NCBI RefSeq assembly: GCF_014332515.1
Contig: NZ_VFSD01000004.1
Span: 62,001-126,000, forward strand
Reading direction: 5' to 3'
DNA from: Pontibacter beigongshangensis
GTDB lineage: Bacteria > Bacteroidota > Bacteroidia > Cytophagales > Hymenobacteraceae
Length of the DNA: 64,000 nucleotides
The notes below the pieces were generated by a model. The model did no database searches. It saw only the letters and a list, made by a program, of their open reading frames with translations, and had not been told where the DNA came from. Below are positions 1-8,744 of the stretch, one piece after another (the stretch's first letter is position 1; the number at the start of each line of letters is the position of its first letter). Both the position numbers and the translations under genes were made by a program.

Positions 1-149
1 ACCCCCCATGCTTGCTGCATTTGATCTTTAAAACCAGGGAAAATAAAATACGAAAGAACCAACCCCGCTAAAATAACTCCTGTGAGTATCAAGGGCCATT
101 TACTTTGCTTTATATCCTCCTGCTTGTCTTGCGTTTGTTTTTCCGGCAT
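1..149 (-). CDS. N-terminus of a membrane protein (runs off the window start)
   Basis: An open frame begins with ATG at 149 on the minus strand and is still open at base 1. It reads a polar, charged N-terminus of about 17 residues (MPEKQTQDKQED...), then one hydrophobic helix (WPLILTGVILAGLVLSYFIF), then PGFKDQMQQAWG. The start overlaps the last 50 nt of the rhomboid gene in another frame, so the two are probably translated from one transcript. The layout of a short polar tail, a TM helix and a P-x-F motif resembles the start of TVP38/TMEM64 (DedA-like) membrane proteins, but only about 49 residues are visible, so this family guess is weak. A chance open frame is possible, though the composition looks coding. 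Confidence 0.45.
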   Translation of the reverse strand, partial: MPEKQTQDKQEDIKQSKWPLILTGVILAGLVLSYFIFPGFKDQMQQAWG

Positions 150-963
150 ACGTTTTCTGGTTGCGTGTTTGGACATTAGACGCAGGAATCACACCCGGAG
201 TTGCCGCTTCTACCATGCCGGAGGTACGGTTCAGCAGGTACCTGTGATGATACGTGGCGGTAGTGGCCGGAGAAGCTACCTGGTATTTAACATACATGTG
301 GCCTGAACCGGCGGCAAAGGTGGTGCTAAGGTGCAACTGCTGCAGCTGCTGCTGGTCCGGCGTCAGGGGCTCAGGTGCTTCTATGGGTTGTGGCAGATCT
401 GCACCGCTGCCAAAAACAATTGCCGCCAGCAGGCCTGCTACCACTCCACCCAGGTGGCCTTCCCAGGATATGCGCTCCTCTGTCGGGAAAAGCCCGTAGA
501 GGAAGCCGCTGTACAGAAACAAAATAGCCAGAGACACCGCCAGTGCGCTCCTGTCGCGCCGGATCATGCCCAGAAAAAACAGATACCCTACCATGGCATA
601 CACCACTCCGCTGGCGCCTACATGGTACGACTGCCGGCCAATAAACCAGGTCATCAGTCCGCTGCCTGCATAGCACATAGTTATTACCTGCACCGCCACG
701 CGGCTATGCAGAAAAATAATTAAACCGGAAAGCAACACGAGCGGGAAAGAGTTTGATAGCAGGTGCGGGACGCCACTATGTATAAGCGGGCTCATAAACA
801 CACCTATCAGCCCGAAAAACTTGCGTGGCAGCACCCCCAGCCACACCAGCTCGGAGCCGGTCAGGAACTCCATTAGCTTTACAAGCCAGAGCAGCGCCAC
901 AAATAAGGTTCCCGGCAAAAAACTGTAGGCAAACCGGTCGCTTTCCTCCTGCAATTGGCTCAT
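100..963 (-). CDS. Rhomboid family intramembrane serine protease
   Basis: The 287-residue product is a polytopic membrane protein with the rhomboid signature. It has an HLLSN motif (Asn71), the nucleophile motif GASG (Ser118) and a late-helix His in WEGHLGG (His170), which together form the Ser/His catalytic dyad and oxyanion helper. About six TM helices cover residues 15-185. A soluble, Gln/Thr-rich tail of about 100 residues follows and is not part of the protease core. Rhomboids cut single-pass membrane proteins within or near the bilayer; the substrate here is unknown. The ATG start directly precedes the first helix. The 3' end overlaps the start of the next gene by 50 nt, which suggests an operon. 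Confidence 0.93.
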   Translation of the reverse strand: MSQLQEESDRFAYSFLPGTLFVALLWLVKLMEFLTGSELVWLGVLPRKFFGLIGVFMSPLIHSGVPHLLSNSFPLVLLSGLIIFLHSRVAVQVITMCYAGSGLMTWFIGRQSYHVGASGVVYAMVGYLFFLGMIRRDRSALAVSLAILFLYSGFLYGLFPTEERISWEGHLGGVVAGLLAAIVFGSGADLPQPIEAPEPLTPDQQQLQQLHLSTTFAAGSGHMYVKYQVASPATTATYHHRYLLNRTSGMVEAATPGVIPASNVQTRNQKTYAGKTNARQAGGYKAK

Positions 964-1355
964 ATAGGTATATCAGTAGGTGAAAATGGGTGCAATGTCA
1001 AATATATAGTTTAGCCAGAATAAACATGTCTGCAACTGGCAAGGTTTTTCTTTGAGCAGATAATTCCCCCTGAGCAGAAAGACTCGGATATGAGCGTAAA
1101 GCGCCAGGGATTGTTGCCATGAAGCCTGGCCATGCTATATCCCGGCCGCTGAAACAACCTATTTGGTCGGTGTCTGCTTACGTAGTTGCTAATGTATCGA
1201 ATTACCAGCGAAATCAGCTAGAAGAAGACTACTACAACCAGATAAAAGCACTTTAGCTGCTATTCGTTATACATAGCATACCAGTGCCAGCAGGCAAAAA
1301 GAACAAACCCAAAATACTTAAAGCAAGTATGTATTTGTTGCATCAATGATTTTAT
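964..1355. other. Divergent spacer, no gene seen
   Basis: This 392-bp spacer separates the divergently transcribed rhomboid and GH3 genes and must hold both promoters. I see no convincing consensus promoter, RNA gene or dispersed repeat in it. Confidence 0.5.
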
Positions 1356-3200
1356 ATGCTTACCGTAAATTTAAAAACAGGCTTTGGAAAATGGCAGAAT
1401 CTACGGCTTGTTGCTGTTTGCATGACAGCAATAAGTTTGTTTGGTTGCGAGAGTACCGGCGCCAGGCAGAATACGCTGGTGAGAAAAATAGAGCTTATGG
1501 CCGACTTGCCTGCCGAAAAACCAAGAGCAGGCGCCAGAAACCTGCTGGAGGCCCTGGAGCACCCGTCCGGCTGGGTAGACTCCGTTTACAATACCCTTTC
1601 GCTGGAGGAGCGGATAGCCCAGCTTATAATAATAGAGGCCTTCTCTAACCAGGGGCCAAAATACGAGGCGGAAGTACTGCAAGTTATTGAGCAACATAAA
1701 ATCGGAGGACTCATTTTCTTTCAGGGCGGGCCTATCCGTCAGGCCAGGCTCACCAACCGGTACCAGGCAGCCTCTAAAGTGCCGCTCCTGATCTCTATGG
1801 ATGCTGAAACAGGCATAGGCATGCGCCTGGACAGCACCGTGCAGTACCCCTTCCAGATGATGCTGGGCGCTGTGGAAGACAACGGCCTGATATACCGCAT
1901 GGGTGCCGAAATAGCCGTAGAGTTTAAGCGCCTGGGCATGCACGTAAACTTTGCCCCCGTAGCCGACATAAACAATAACCCCGATAACCCCATCATCAGT
2001 TACCGCTCCTTTGGAGAAGACCGGCTGGCTGTAACGGCAAAAAGCCTGGCGTTTATGCGCGGTATGCAGGAAAACGGCATTATCGCCACTGCCAAACATT
2101 TTCCCGGGCATGGCGACACCGACATAGATTCGCACCACGACCTGCCGGTTATCCCCTTTAGCCGCCAACGGCTCGACTCGCTGGAGCTGTACCCGTTTAA
2201 GGAACTGATAGTGAATGGTGTTGGCGGCATAATGGTGGCCCATATGCATATTCCGGATCTCGACCCAACGCACAACCTTCCTTCTACACTCTCGAAACCA
2301 ATCGTAACCGACCTGCTGAAGGAGGAGCTTGGGTTTAAAGGACTCATTTTTACGGATGCGATGGTGATGAAGGGCGTCACCAAGTTTTTTCCGCCCGGAG
2401 AGGCAGAGGCGCGGGCCCTGATGGCCGGCAACGATGTGCTGGAGCGTCTGAACAGCGTGCCCAAAGCCATTCAGGCTATTAAAGAAGCTATTGCCAATGG
2501 CGATATTCTGATGGAGGATATTGAGAAAAGCTGCAAGAAAATGCTGGCCGCCAAGCAGTGGGTGGGCCTGGACAACTACAAACCCATAGAACTGGAGAAC
2601 CTCTACCAGGACCTGAATCCGCCCGAGGCCGATAGCACCAACAGAGCCATAGCGGAAGCCGCCCTTACCCTTCTCAAAAATGAGAAAAAGGTGCTACCCG
2701 TGCGCCAGCGGAAAAACCTGAAGATTGCTACTGTGTCTTTTGGAGCCATCAGGCCGACTGCTTTCCAAAGGGAAATTAAAAAATATGCCGCCACCAAAGA
2801 CTTTGTTATTTCCAGAAAGGCAAATGCCAAAGAGGTGCAAAAGCTGCAGCAGCAACTTCGCTCCTACGACCTGGTGCTGGTGGCACTCTATGGCCCCAGC
2901 ATTCGGCCCAGCAATAACCTGGGCTACTCAAAACATACCACTTCGCTCATACACCACCTGGCCAGCTCAAAAAAAGCCCTGATCACTTTATTCGACAATG
3001 CCTACACCCTTAACCAGTTTGAAGGCATTCAGAAGAGTCGGGGGCTGCTGCTGGCGTACCAACCCCACTTCCATGCCCAGGAAGCAGCAGCTAAGCTCAT
3101 TTTCGGAGGCTTGCCGGTAAGAGGCAAGCTGCCGGTTACAGTAAACGATTTCTTCTCCTATGGCGATGGCATCAGCAAAGACAAGCCGCTGCTCCCTTAG
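1356..3200 (+). CDS. Glycoside hydrolase family 3 lipoprotein (NagZ/BglX-type N-terminal domain)
   Basis: The 614-residue product has a lipoprotein signal ending at ISLFG-C31, so it should be exported and lipidated. A GH3 N-terminal barrel spans about residues 85-400. It carries KHFPGHGDT (247-255) and the DSHH segment, whose Asp258/His260 dyad is the acid/base of the NagZ-like beta-N-acetylhexosaminidase subgroup. The nucleophile Asp334 lies in IFTDAMVMKG. A GH3 C-terminal alpha/beta sandwich follows from about 425 to the end. Many Bacteroidota homologues carry an extra C-terminal beta-lactamase-like domain; this one stops at the GH3 core. Cleavage of beta-linked GlcNAc, for example in peptidoglycan turnover, is the likely role, inferred from the motif. 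The substrate is not proven. Confidence 0.92.
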   Translation: MLTVNLKTGFGKWQNLRLVAVCMTAISLFGCESTGARQNTLVRKIELMADLPAEKPRAGARNLLEALEHPSGWVDSVYNTLSLEERIAQLIIIEAFSNQGPKYEAEVLQVIEQHKIGGLIFFQGGPIRQARLTNRYQAASKVPLLISMDAETGIGMRLDSTVQYPFQMMLGAVEDNGLIYRMGAEIAVEFKRLGMHVNFAPVADINNNPDNPIISYRSFGEDRLAVTAKSLAFMRGMQENGIIATAKHFPGHGDTDIDSHHDLPVIPFSRQRLDSLELYPFKELIVNGVGGIMVAHMHIPDLDPTHNLPSTLSKPIVTDLLKEELGFKGLIFTDAMVMKGVTKFFPPGEAEARALMAGNDVLERLNSVPKAIQAIKEAIANGDILMEDIEKSCKKMLAAKQWVGLDNYKPIELENLYQDLNPPEADSTNRAIAEAALTLLKNEKKVLPVRQRKNLKIATVSFGAIRPTAFQREIKKYAATKDFVISRKANAKEVQKLQQQLRSYDLVLVALYGPSIRPSNNLGYSKHTTSLIHHLASSKKALITLFDNAYTLNQFEGIQKSRGLLLAYQPHFHAQEAAAKLIFGGLPVRGKLPVTVNDFFSYGDGISKDKPLLP

Positions 3201-3368
3201 TCGTGGCCAGGGTTGGTTAGGAACCGGCTGCAGGGAGAAGCTGTGGAGGGCCTTTTTCATTACCATAATTTGGCTGGCAGAGCAGGTGAAGCCTACTGCT
3301 CTGCCAGCTGAACACGCAGGGGTTATACTCGTAAGAAGACCAGATAGCGACAGTAAACAAACGAACCC

Positions 3369-4079
3369 ATGAAAACTTTAGCAACCCCATTCAGATACAT
3401 GGCACTCCTGCTGATCAGCTCCGCCCTTTGGGCCTGCGAAGGCAACAGAACTGCCGAGAACACCCGCGAAAGAGTGCTGGACACAACAGAAACAGAGGAT
3501 ACGGCCACAGTTGTTAAAACAGGAAGAACAGCCGAAGACCAACTCGCCGATTTCCGCGATTGGGTTAGTTCCAAAACCCGTCCGCTCGACTCTGTCGACA
3601 CTACCCGGGGAACTGCCACCAGAGAGGAATTCCGTAAAAGAACAGCCCAGGTCGAAAGTCGGCTCGACAGCCTTTCGGCCCGTTCAAAAACAGAGTATGA
3701 GCAGCTGAAAGGCCGCTACCAGCAGTGGGAGGAGCGCCAGGAACGCCGGCAGCAGACCCCGCTCGATGCCCAAAAGCTCAGCCAATGGCAGGAGCAGTTG
3801 CTGCGCGAATTCCAGGACCTCGATAAAATCACCGATCAGAATGTGCGTGAAGCCTACCTGACCTTTATGGGCGAAGTAAGAGCCAAAAGACAAAACTGGA
3901 CGCAGGACGACTGGGACTATGTAGACCATGTATATGGCCTGCTGAACCAACGCTTGCGCCAGATAGATAACCAGGTAGCAGCAGGCGACAAAGTCAAGAT
4001 CAGAACGCTGCAGGCCGAATTTCTGAGCCTGGAAGCCGCCGCCGATACCCGCAACATGTTGGGAACCATGCGGGACTAA
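3369..4079 (+). CDS. Hypothetical lipoprotein, charged and helical
   Basis: The 236-residue product has a short signal with a lipobox ending at Cys23 (SSALWAC). A Thr/Glu-rich linker (about 30-60) follows, then a strongly charged, Gln/Arg/Glu-rich helical region with coiled-coil character (about 65-165). The C-terminal part is also helical. I do not recognise a catalytic motif. It lies 168 bp downstream of the GH3 gene on the same strand and ends just before a strong hairpin. A role at the periplasmic face of the membrane is all that can be inferred. Confidence 0.8.
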   Translation: MKTLATPFRYMALLLISSALWACEGNRTAENTRERVLDTTETEDTATVVKTGRTAEDQLADFRDWVSSKTRPLDSVDTTRGTATREEFRKRTAQVESRLDSLSARSKTEYEQLKGRYQQWEERQERRQQTPLDAQKLSQWQEQLLREFQDLDKITDQNVREAYLTFMGEVRAKRQNWTQDDWDYVDHVYGLLNQRLRQIDNQVAAGDKVKIRTLQAEFLSLEAAADTRNMLGTMRD

Positions 4080-4084
4080 CACCT

Positions 4085-4121
4085 GCCGGAGCGCCGGCTG
4101 CTCCTTAGCCGGCGCTCCGGC
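4085..4121 (+). terminator. Strong GC-rich hairpin after the lipoprotein gene
   Basis: A perfect 15-bp stem (GCCGGAGCGCCGGCT and its complement) encloses a 7-nt loop, starting 5 nt after the stop codon at 4079. There is no T run, so it may act as an mRNA 3'-end barrier rather than a classical intrinsic terminator. Confidence 0.7.
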
Positions 4122-4185
4122 ACCACCTGCATTCCACGAAATAGGTTCAAATCAACTGGAGCATTAGAAAGCATCTTTGCTCTCA

Positions 4186-4233
4186 AATTATCCTAATCAA
4201 AAATGCCCTCCGGAGATTATTTCTGCTGCTGCT
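4186..4233 (+). repeat. R1 dispersed repeat, copy a
   Basis: This copy reads AATTATCCTAATCAAAA, then CCCTCCGGAG, then a CTGCTGCTGCT tract. It sits between two convergent genes. The CTG end faces the 3' end of the Nudix gene. Confidence 0.75.
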
Positions 4234-4273
4234 AAAGACCCGACACCCAGGATTTGTTGCGAGAGGTGGCCTG

Positions 4274-4801
4274 CTATGCTTGTTTGCCAGCTTTCTGCAG
4301 CTGCATCCAGAGTTGCGCAATAATGGTTTTGGCGTCAGTAGATGGCAACTGCTCAAACTGCGCTGGTGAGTAGCGCACGATCTCGATGTGCTCATGCTCC
4401 CCTTCTTTACCGCCTCCTGCACCTGGCTGATGCGATACTTCGGCATAATACAGCAGCACCCGCTCCGTGCAGCCTCCCGGCGAGGAGTAGAAGGTATAAA
4501 GGTAGTCCAGGCGGTCTACATGGTAGCCTATCTCTTCTTCAATTTCCCGCACAATGCTCACCTCCGGCGCTTCCCCATCATCTACCATGCCGGCCACAAT
4601 TTCCACCATCTCTGATTCCGATCCGATCCGGTACTGCTTTGTGAGCACGTATTGCTGGTCTTCGGTATCAAAAACCAGCGCTGCCACGGCATCGCCTCTA
4701 TCAAACTGCTCCCGGGTAAAGCTGTGCCCCTGCTGCTCCACCGTCAGCTGGTACATTTTAAAAAAGCCGTCGTAAACTACCTCGCGGTTTGTAATTTTCA
4801 T
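4274..4801 (-). CDS. Nudix hydrolase, ADP-ribose pyrophosphatase-like
   Basis: The 175-residue product has a complete Nudix box at residues 71-93 that fits GX5EX7REUXEEXGU exactly (G71, E77, R85-E86, E89-E90, G92). The upstream beta-strands and the NREVVYDGFFKMYQ opening resemble the NudF/TrgB-type ADP-sugar diphosphatases, which hydrolyse ADP-ribose or nucleoside-diphosphate sugars with Mg2+. All Glu ligands are present, so it is probably active. It stands alone on the minus strand, with R1 repeats on both sides. The exact substrate cannot be read from sequence. Confidence 0.88.
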   Translation of the reverse strand: MKITNREVVYDGFFKMYQLTVEQQGHSFTREQFDRGDAVAALVFDTEDQQYVLTKQYRIGSESEMVEIVAGMVDDGEAPEVSIVREIEEEIGYHVDRLDYLYTFYSSPGGCTERVLLYYAEVSHQPGAGGGKEGEHEHIEIVRYSPAQFEQLPSTDAKTIIAQLWMQLQKAGKQA

Positions 4802-4948
4802 TTTTCAGGGTGATTTATATTTCAGGAATCGGGTTAAAAAGGAGAATGCGCCTCGTTCAGGAGTACCTGCCGCGAATGAACCCAAATTACTATATATTGC
4901 CGATTCTCTTCCGCTTTTATGTAAATTTTTCTAATTGTCGAAGATCAC

Positions 4949-4996
4949 AATTATGCAAATGAAATAGCCCCTCCGGAGGCACTGCTGCTGCTGCTC
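4949..4996 (+). repeat. R1 dispersed repeat, copy b
   Basis: The copy has a variant arm (AATTATGCAAATGAAA), then CCCCTCCGGAGG, then five CTG triplets. A short R3-like string (CTAATTGTCGAAG) lies just before it. The CTG end faces the stop of the dehydrogenase gene 33 bp away. Confidence 0.7.
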
Positions 4997-5028
4997 CATA
5001 CCAGCACAGCAAGTTTTGCCACAGATTG

Positions 5029-6051
5029 CTATAACTCATTATTTTTCTGCGCTGCCTCCTCTGTCTTCTTTGTTAAGGGCGACATGGAAAGGGGCGATTC
5101 GCTTTCGTAGCCTTTGGCTCTGCTTTTGCCTATGCCGCCTTCTCCGGGAAGCATGCCATTAACGAGCGCAAAAATATCAGCCATAAGCTCAGGCGAGAAA
5201 TCGTGCAGGAAAGCGCCGATCTTAGCCGGCAAGGTGGTGATAACCTCGGCATCGCCGTGCCGAAGGGCATCCAGAATCTTTTCGGCTGTTGCCTCCGCAC
5301 TCATAGATGTGAACGGGCTTGAATCCATAATTTTGAAGAGCGCATACTCTTTTTTATGCTGTCCCTTTACAAAAGCGTGCCGTGGGCTGCCCGTGCGCAT
5401 GAGGCCAGGCGTGGCTGTGGTAACTGTGATGTTGAATTTATGAAGCTCCGCCCGAAGCCCTTCCGAAAGGCCGACCAGCGCAAACTTTCCAGCACTGTAG
5501 GGCACCAGGTGCGGCACGCTTATTTTGCCCCCAATCGACGACACATTCAGGATTCTGCCTCCTCCCCGCTCCTTCATGCTGTCCACTACAGACAGAATGG
5601 TGTAAAGAGGGCCCCAGAAATGTGTTTTAATAGATTCATCAAAGTCCTGTTCTGTCATTTCGCCAACAGGGCCGGCATGTATAACTCCTGCATTATTGAT
5701 CAGCACGTCTACAGGCCCGAAGCTATCGCGTATGGTGGCGACCATGGCTTCTACCTGTGCCCTGTCGGTCACGTCGCAGGTCACTACCAGTACGTCGGCT
5801 CCTTTTTCGGCCAGCTCCCGGCGGGCATTCTCCAGCTGCTGCTCGTTGCGTGAACATAGCACCAGCCTTGCTCCCTCTGCTGCCAGCTGCCGGGCCATGA
5901 CCAGCCCCAGGCCACGGGCGCCTCCGGTTATCAAAACTACCTTGTTTCTGAAATCGTAGGCCGTGAGTTTACGGTTAAGGGCTCTGAGGGCCACCAATGC
6001 ACCAGCACCCGCCGCCAGCCACCATAACTTTTTTTTCTGTTGCTTGTTCAT
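5029..6051 (-). CDS. Short-chain dehydrogenase/reductase with N-terminal membrane anchor
   Basis: The 340-residue product begins with a basic segment and one hydrophobic helix (about 10-25), then a classical SDR Rossmann domain. Visible motifs are TGGARGLG (42-49) for NAD(P) binding, NNAG (119-122), catalytic Ser near 171-172, and Tyr185-x-x-x-Lys189. It is longer than a minimal SDR (about 250) by the anchor and a C-terminal tail rich in Ser/Lys/Glu. An Arg after the glycine motif hints at NADP preference; this is inference. It probably oxidises or reduces a lipid-like or hydrophobic substrate at the membrane, but the substrate is unknown. Confidence 0.9.
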   Translation of the reverse strand: MNKQQKKKLWWLAAGAGALVALRALNRKLTAYDFRNKVVLITGGARGLGLVMARQLAAEGARLVLCSRNEQQLENARRELAEKGADVLVVTCDVTDRAQVEAMVATIRDSFGPVDVLINNAGVIHAGPVGEMTEQDFDESIKTHFWGPLYTILSVVDSMKERGGGRILNVSSIGGKISVPHLVPYSAGKFALVGLSEGLRAELHKFNITVTTATPGLMRTGSPRHAFVKGQHKKEYALFKIMDSSPFTSMSAEATAEKILDALRHGDAEVITTLPAKIGAFLHDFSPELMADIFALVNGMLPGEGGIGKSRAKGYESESPLSMSPLTKKTEEAAQKNNEL

Positions 6052-6154
6052 TTTCAGATTTGTTTGAGATTACGGCAGGCAAAAAAACGCCCTGCACCTA
6101 CCGATAAAGGTACGAGCAGATGCAGGGAGTAGTTAGCCGCAGCGGGCTTGTTCT

Positions 6155-6925
6155 TTATTTCCCCTGGTTCTTTTTAGAGAAAATATTGTTTTTCAGAAGT
6201 GGAGTGTACAGCAATTTAATGGCAGCAATTCCGTAGTGGTCCTTGTTGCCGGCATTTCCAAGCCGTGGGCCAATGTTGTCGAGGTAGTCGGTGGTGGTAA
6301 TGTGGTACATGAGCTCCGGCGCCACACTAATCTCATCGTTGAAACGGAACCGAAGGCCTCCCCCGAAAGAAAAGACAGGTGCAAAAGCCGGGTAATTCCG
6401 CTCGTTGTCGTAGGTAACCTGCGAATCGTTGAGCCGGCCGTTTGCCGGAAAGGAGGTGGCCGTATAATAGATAAAACCGGCACCGCCCTTTACAAAAGGC
6501 ACGACAAAACGCTTGCGCGAGGAGCGGTAGTTGCCGGAGCCGCTATAACTATCGAGCAGGTTCAGCACCACCATGCCCGACACCTCAATTACCTCCGAGC
6601 TGAAGGCCACGTTCAGGGGCCGGGCCGGGTTTTTCTCTTCTGCCCCCAGCCTGAAATAGTCGAACTCGCCGCTAATGCCCAGGTAAGGACTGATCTTGTA
6701 GAGAGTGCCTACACTCACATTCGGTCCGAAATCGTTGCAGCCCCAGCTCCCGCAAATATCACTTTTAATGGCTGCCAGGCCACCCCCTACTTGTATCACA
6801 AAACCTCGCTCAGGAATATTACTGATGCCACGCTTTTTATAAAAACCGGACTGCCCGTAGGTGCTGAGGGAAAAGCAGCTAAGGACCACTACCTGCAGTA
6901 AAATAAAGTAAAAATTTCTGTTCAT
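6155..6925 (-). CDS. Outer-membrane beta-barrel protein
   Basis: The 256-residue product has a signal peptide ending near TYGQS (residue 25). Alternating hydrophobic/polar strands with glycine turns follow (GFVIQVGGGLAAIK, VFSFGGGLRFRF), as expected of small OmpA-like or porin-family barrels. A conserved-looking pair of cysteines (CGSWGC) lies near the first strands. No enzymatic motif is seen. It lies 103 bp downstream of the SDR start on the same strand, and its own upstream spacer is long, so it is likely monocistronic. Function beyond outer-membrane location is unknown. Confidence 0.8.
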   Translation of the reverse strand: MNRNFYFILLQVVVLSCFSLSTYGQSGFYKKRGISNIPERGFVIQVGGGLAAIKSDICGSWGCNDFGPNVSVGTLYKISPYLGISGEFDYFRLGAEEKNPARPLNVAFSSEVIEVSGMVVLNLLDSYSGSGNYRSSRKRFVVPFVKGGAGFIYYTATSFPANGRLNDSQVTYDNERNYPAFAPVFSFGGGLRFRFNDEISVAPELMYHITTTDYLDNIGPRLGNAGNKDHYGIAAIKLLYTPLLKNNIFSKKNQGK

Positions 6926-7240
6926 ATGCTTAACAGCTTAACACAGCATGAGTTATAGTTCTTATGCTGCTCTGCCATTTTTATAAAGGAAACTATCTGT
7001 TTGCACCTCCCGATCAAAAGAAAAACATCTGTTATGCAAGACCTGAAACTGCGTCGGGAGTTTTGGTATATCTACGATTAATCGCATGCAATAGATGAAA
7101 ACAGATCAGCCATAAAAGCATTATATTCAAAAATTAATATAAATAACTTTCAGATTACTTTAAAACGCACCCGATCTGTGATGAAAGCCTCCACAGTAGG
7201 AAAAAAAAGGGGGGAGAAGGTAAAAGCACAGTTGCAAATT
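6926..7240. other. Spacer between barrel gene and M28 gene
   Basis: This 315-bp AT-rich spacer should hold the barrel gene promoter and the 3' end of the M28 transcript. A plus-strand open frame that starts here lies antisense to the M28 gene and is not credible. No dispersed repeat is seen. Confidence 0.45.
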
Positions 7241-8155
7241 TTACTTTACCGGCTTTTGCTGCGGACTCTCGTGGGCATCCGCAATCCGGATAAAGTCGAT
7301 AACCAGCGCAGCAGCATCGGTATAAAACGCGGGGTCTATGTTTTGGAAGGTATCGGTGGGCTTATGATAATGGGCATGATCCTCTACTCCAAAGTAAATA
7401 TACGGAATCCGGCGCTTATGAAACTGGAAATGGTCCGACTGCTTTGTCCAGTCGTCCCGGCCTTGTTCCGGGCGGTCGTGGCCCAGCACAAGCCTGGCGT
7501 TTGGGAGCGGCTGCACTTGCAGCAGGTAAGGCCTGAGCCAGGGGTGGTGAAAGGTGCCGCTGGCGTAGAGTTCCTTCTTTTGGCTGATGCTCAGCATGTC
7601 GAGGTTAATGTTCAGGACTATGTGCCCCAGCGGCACGGGTGGCGACTTCAGGAAGGCGGCTGCCCCCTGCAGCCCCAGTTCCTCCCCATCGAGGGCAGCA
7701 AAAATAATGGTATGCCGGGGCCTGTGTTGTTGAAAGTGAGCAGCAGCGGCAAGCAGGGCGCCCACCCCGGAGGCATTGTCGTCGGCTCCGTTAAAGATCT
7801 GGCCGTCCTGCTGGCCAATATGGTCATAGTGGGCTGTGATTACAAGTACTTTTGCCGGGTCGCCGGGAATATAACCGATCAGGTTGGCAGCCTGCTCCAC
7901 CACTAGCTTTTGGGTCTGCAGCCGGAAATGTTGCCTGTAGCTGTCTCCGAAAGGCTGCAGCCCTATTTCCCTGAACCGGCGCTCCAGGTACTGTTGTGCC
8001 CTGCCGTTACCAGCCGTGCCACTCTGCCGCCCCTCCATAGAGTCGGCGGCCAGCGTGCGGATGTCGTGCAGCAGTTGGGTTGTGTCTATTATAATTTGCT
8101 GCGCCCCTGCCGGCAGGTGCCACACCAGGAACAACAGTATCAACAGCTTTTTCAT
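7241..8155 (-). CDS. M28 family zinc metallopeptidase, exported
   Basis: I chose the start at 8155 (MKKLLILLFL...) because it begins a clean signal peptide; an upstream in-frame start at 8200 would add 15 residues before it. The 304-residue product has the full co-catalytic zinc set of M28 aminopeptidases: His109 (TAHYDH), Asp125 (GADDNASG), Glu158 base and Glu159 ligand (DGEELG), Asp186 (NINLDM) and His242 (SDHFQF). It should therefore be an active periplasmic or secreted aminopeptidase or related peptidase. There is no C-terminal sorting domain. The substrate is unknown. Confidence 0.92.
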   Translation of the reverse strand: MKKLLILLFLVWHLPAGAQQIIIDTTQLLHDIRTLAADSMEGRQSGTAGNGRAQQYLERRFREIGLQPFGDSYRQHFRLQTQKLVVEQAANLIGYIPGDPAKVLVITAHYDHIGQQDGQIFNGADDNASGVGALLAAAAHFQQHRPRHTIIFAALDGEELGLQGAAAFLKSPPVPLGHIVLNINLDMLSISQKKELYASGTFHHPWLRPYLLQVQPLPNARLVLGHDRPEQGRDDWTKQSDHFQFHKRRIPYIYFGVEDHAHYHKPTDTFQNIDPAFYTDAAALVIDFIRIADAHESPQQKPVK

Positions 8156-8246
8156 AAGAGGGAAGAAATTTGGTGCCGGGAAGCAGACTAGTCCCAGCAA
8201 TACCTGCCAGCTTTACCCGGAAAGAAAAAGCCCGACAAATTATTCT

Positions 8247-8421
8247 ATTGAATTAGGCACTTAGTTAATAGCCTATAGTGCCTTATTTAAAAAATTACCA
8301 AACTACTGGTTTTGAGGACCACCCTCAATGTGCATATTGGTTTAACACTGGCTCTGAAAATTCAATTTAAATGTTTGATATTCAATTACTTAAATATTAT
8401 TAAGCAAGTGCCTAATTCAAT
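8247..8421. repeat. Perfect 16-bp inverted repeats flanking 143 bp
   Basis: ATTGAATTAGGCACTT at 8247-8262 is the exact reverse complement of the sequence at 8406-8421. The left arm follows an R1-like AATTATTCTATT string, and the right arm runs straight into R1 copy c. The inner 143 bp is AT-rich and has no credible gene. It may be a small non-autonomous element or a decayed R1 composite. Confidence 0.55.
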
Positions 8422-8467
8422 TATTCTAATGAAAATGTCCCTCCGGAGCAGCTGCTCCTGCTGCTGC
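8419..8467 (+). repeat. R1 dispersed repeat, copy c
   Basis: AATTATTCTAATGAAAA is followed by CCCTCCGGAG and a CTGCTCCTGCTGCTGCC tract. It lies in the 589-bp gene-free spacer 8156-8744, in tail-to-tail orientation with copy d. Confidence 0.75.
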
Positions 8468-8515
8468 CCTGGTTACTGCCAGTGTGGCCTACAGAAGTAA
8501 CTGCCGGTTCTTCTT

Positions 8516-8564
8516 CAGCACCAGGATGAATACGCTCCGAAGGGGCATTTTGATTGGAATAATT
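8516..8564 (-). repeat. R1 dispersed repeat, copy d
   Basis: This inverted copy reads CTCCGAAGGGG, then TTTTGATTGGAATAATT, with a weak CAG side. The bases after it (ACCGAAACC..GGCAG) are also shared with the degenerate copy at 44530, so the repeated unit is longer here. Confidence 0.65.
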
Positions 8565-8744
8565 GCACCGAAACCTGGCAGGCAATTATTTAAGTAGCAC
8601 GAGTTATCCTGTAAGCATCCACTGAAAACGTTCCTGATTTATTTCCAGCAGCGTTCTTCCTGATTCCCTGCTTTGCCAATCCTGACCCCATCCGACAGAG
8701 GCCTTATTTAAAGCTTTCAACACATCTGGCTACAAAACTAAAAA

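Noticed and set aside
8312-8500. 62-codon plus-strand frame
   Set aside because: It reads through the inverted-repeat element and R1 copy c; the Ser/Cys run is the translated CTG tract.
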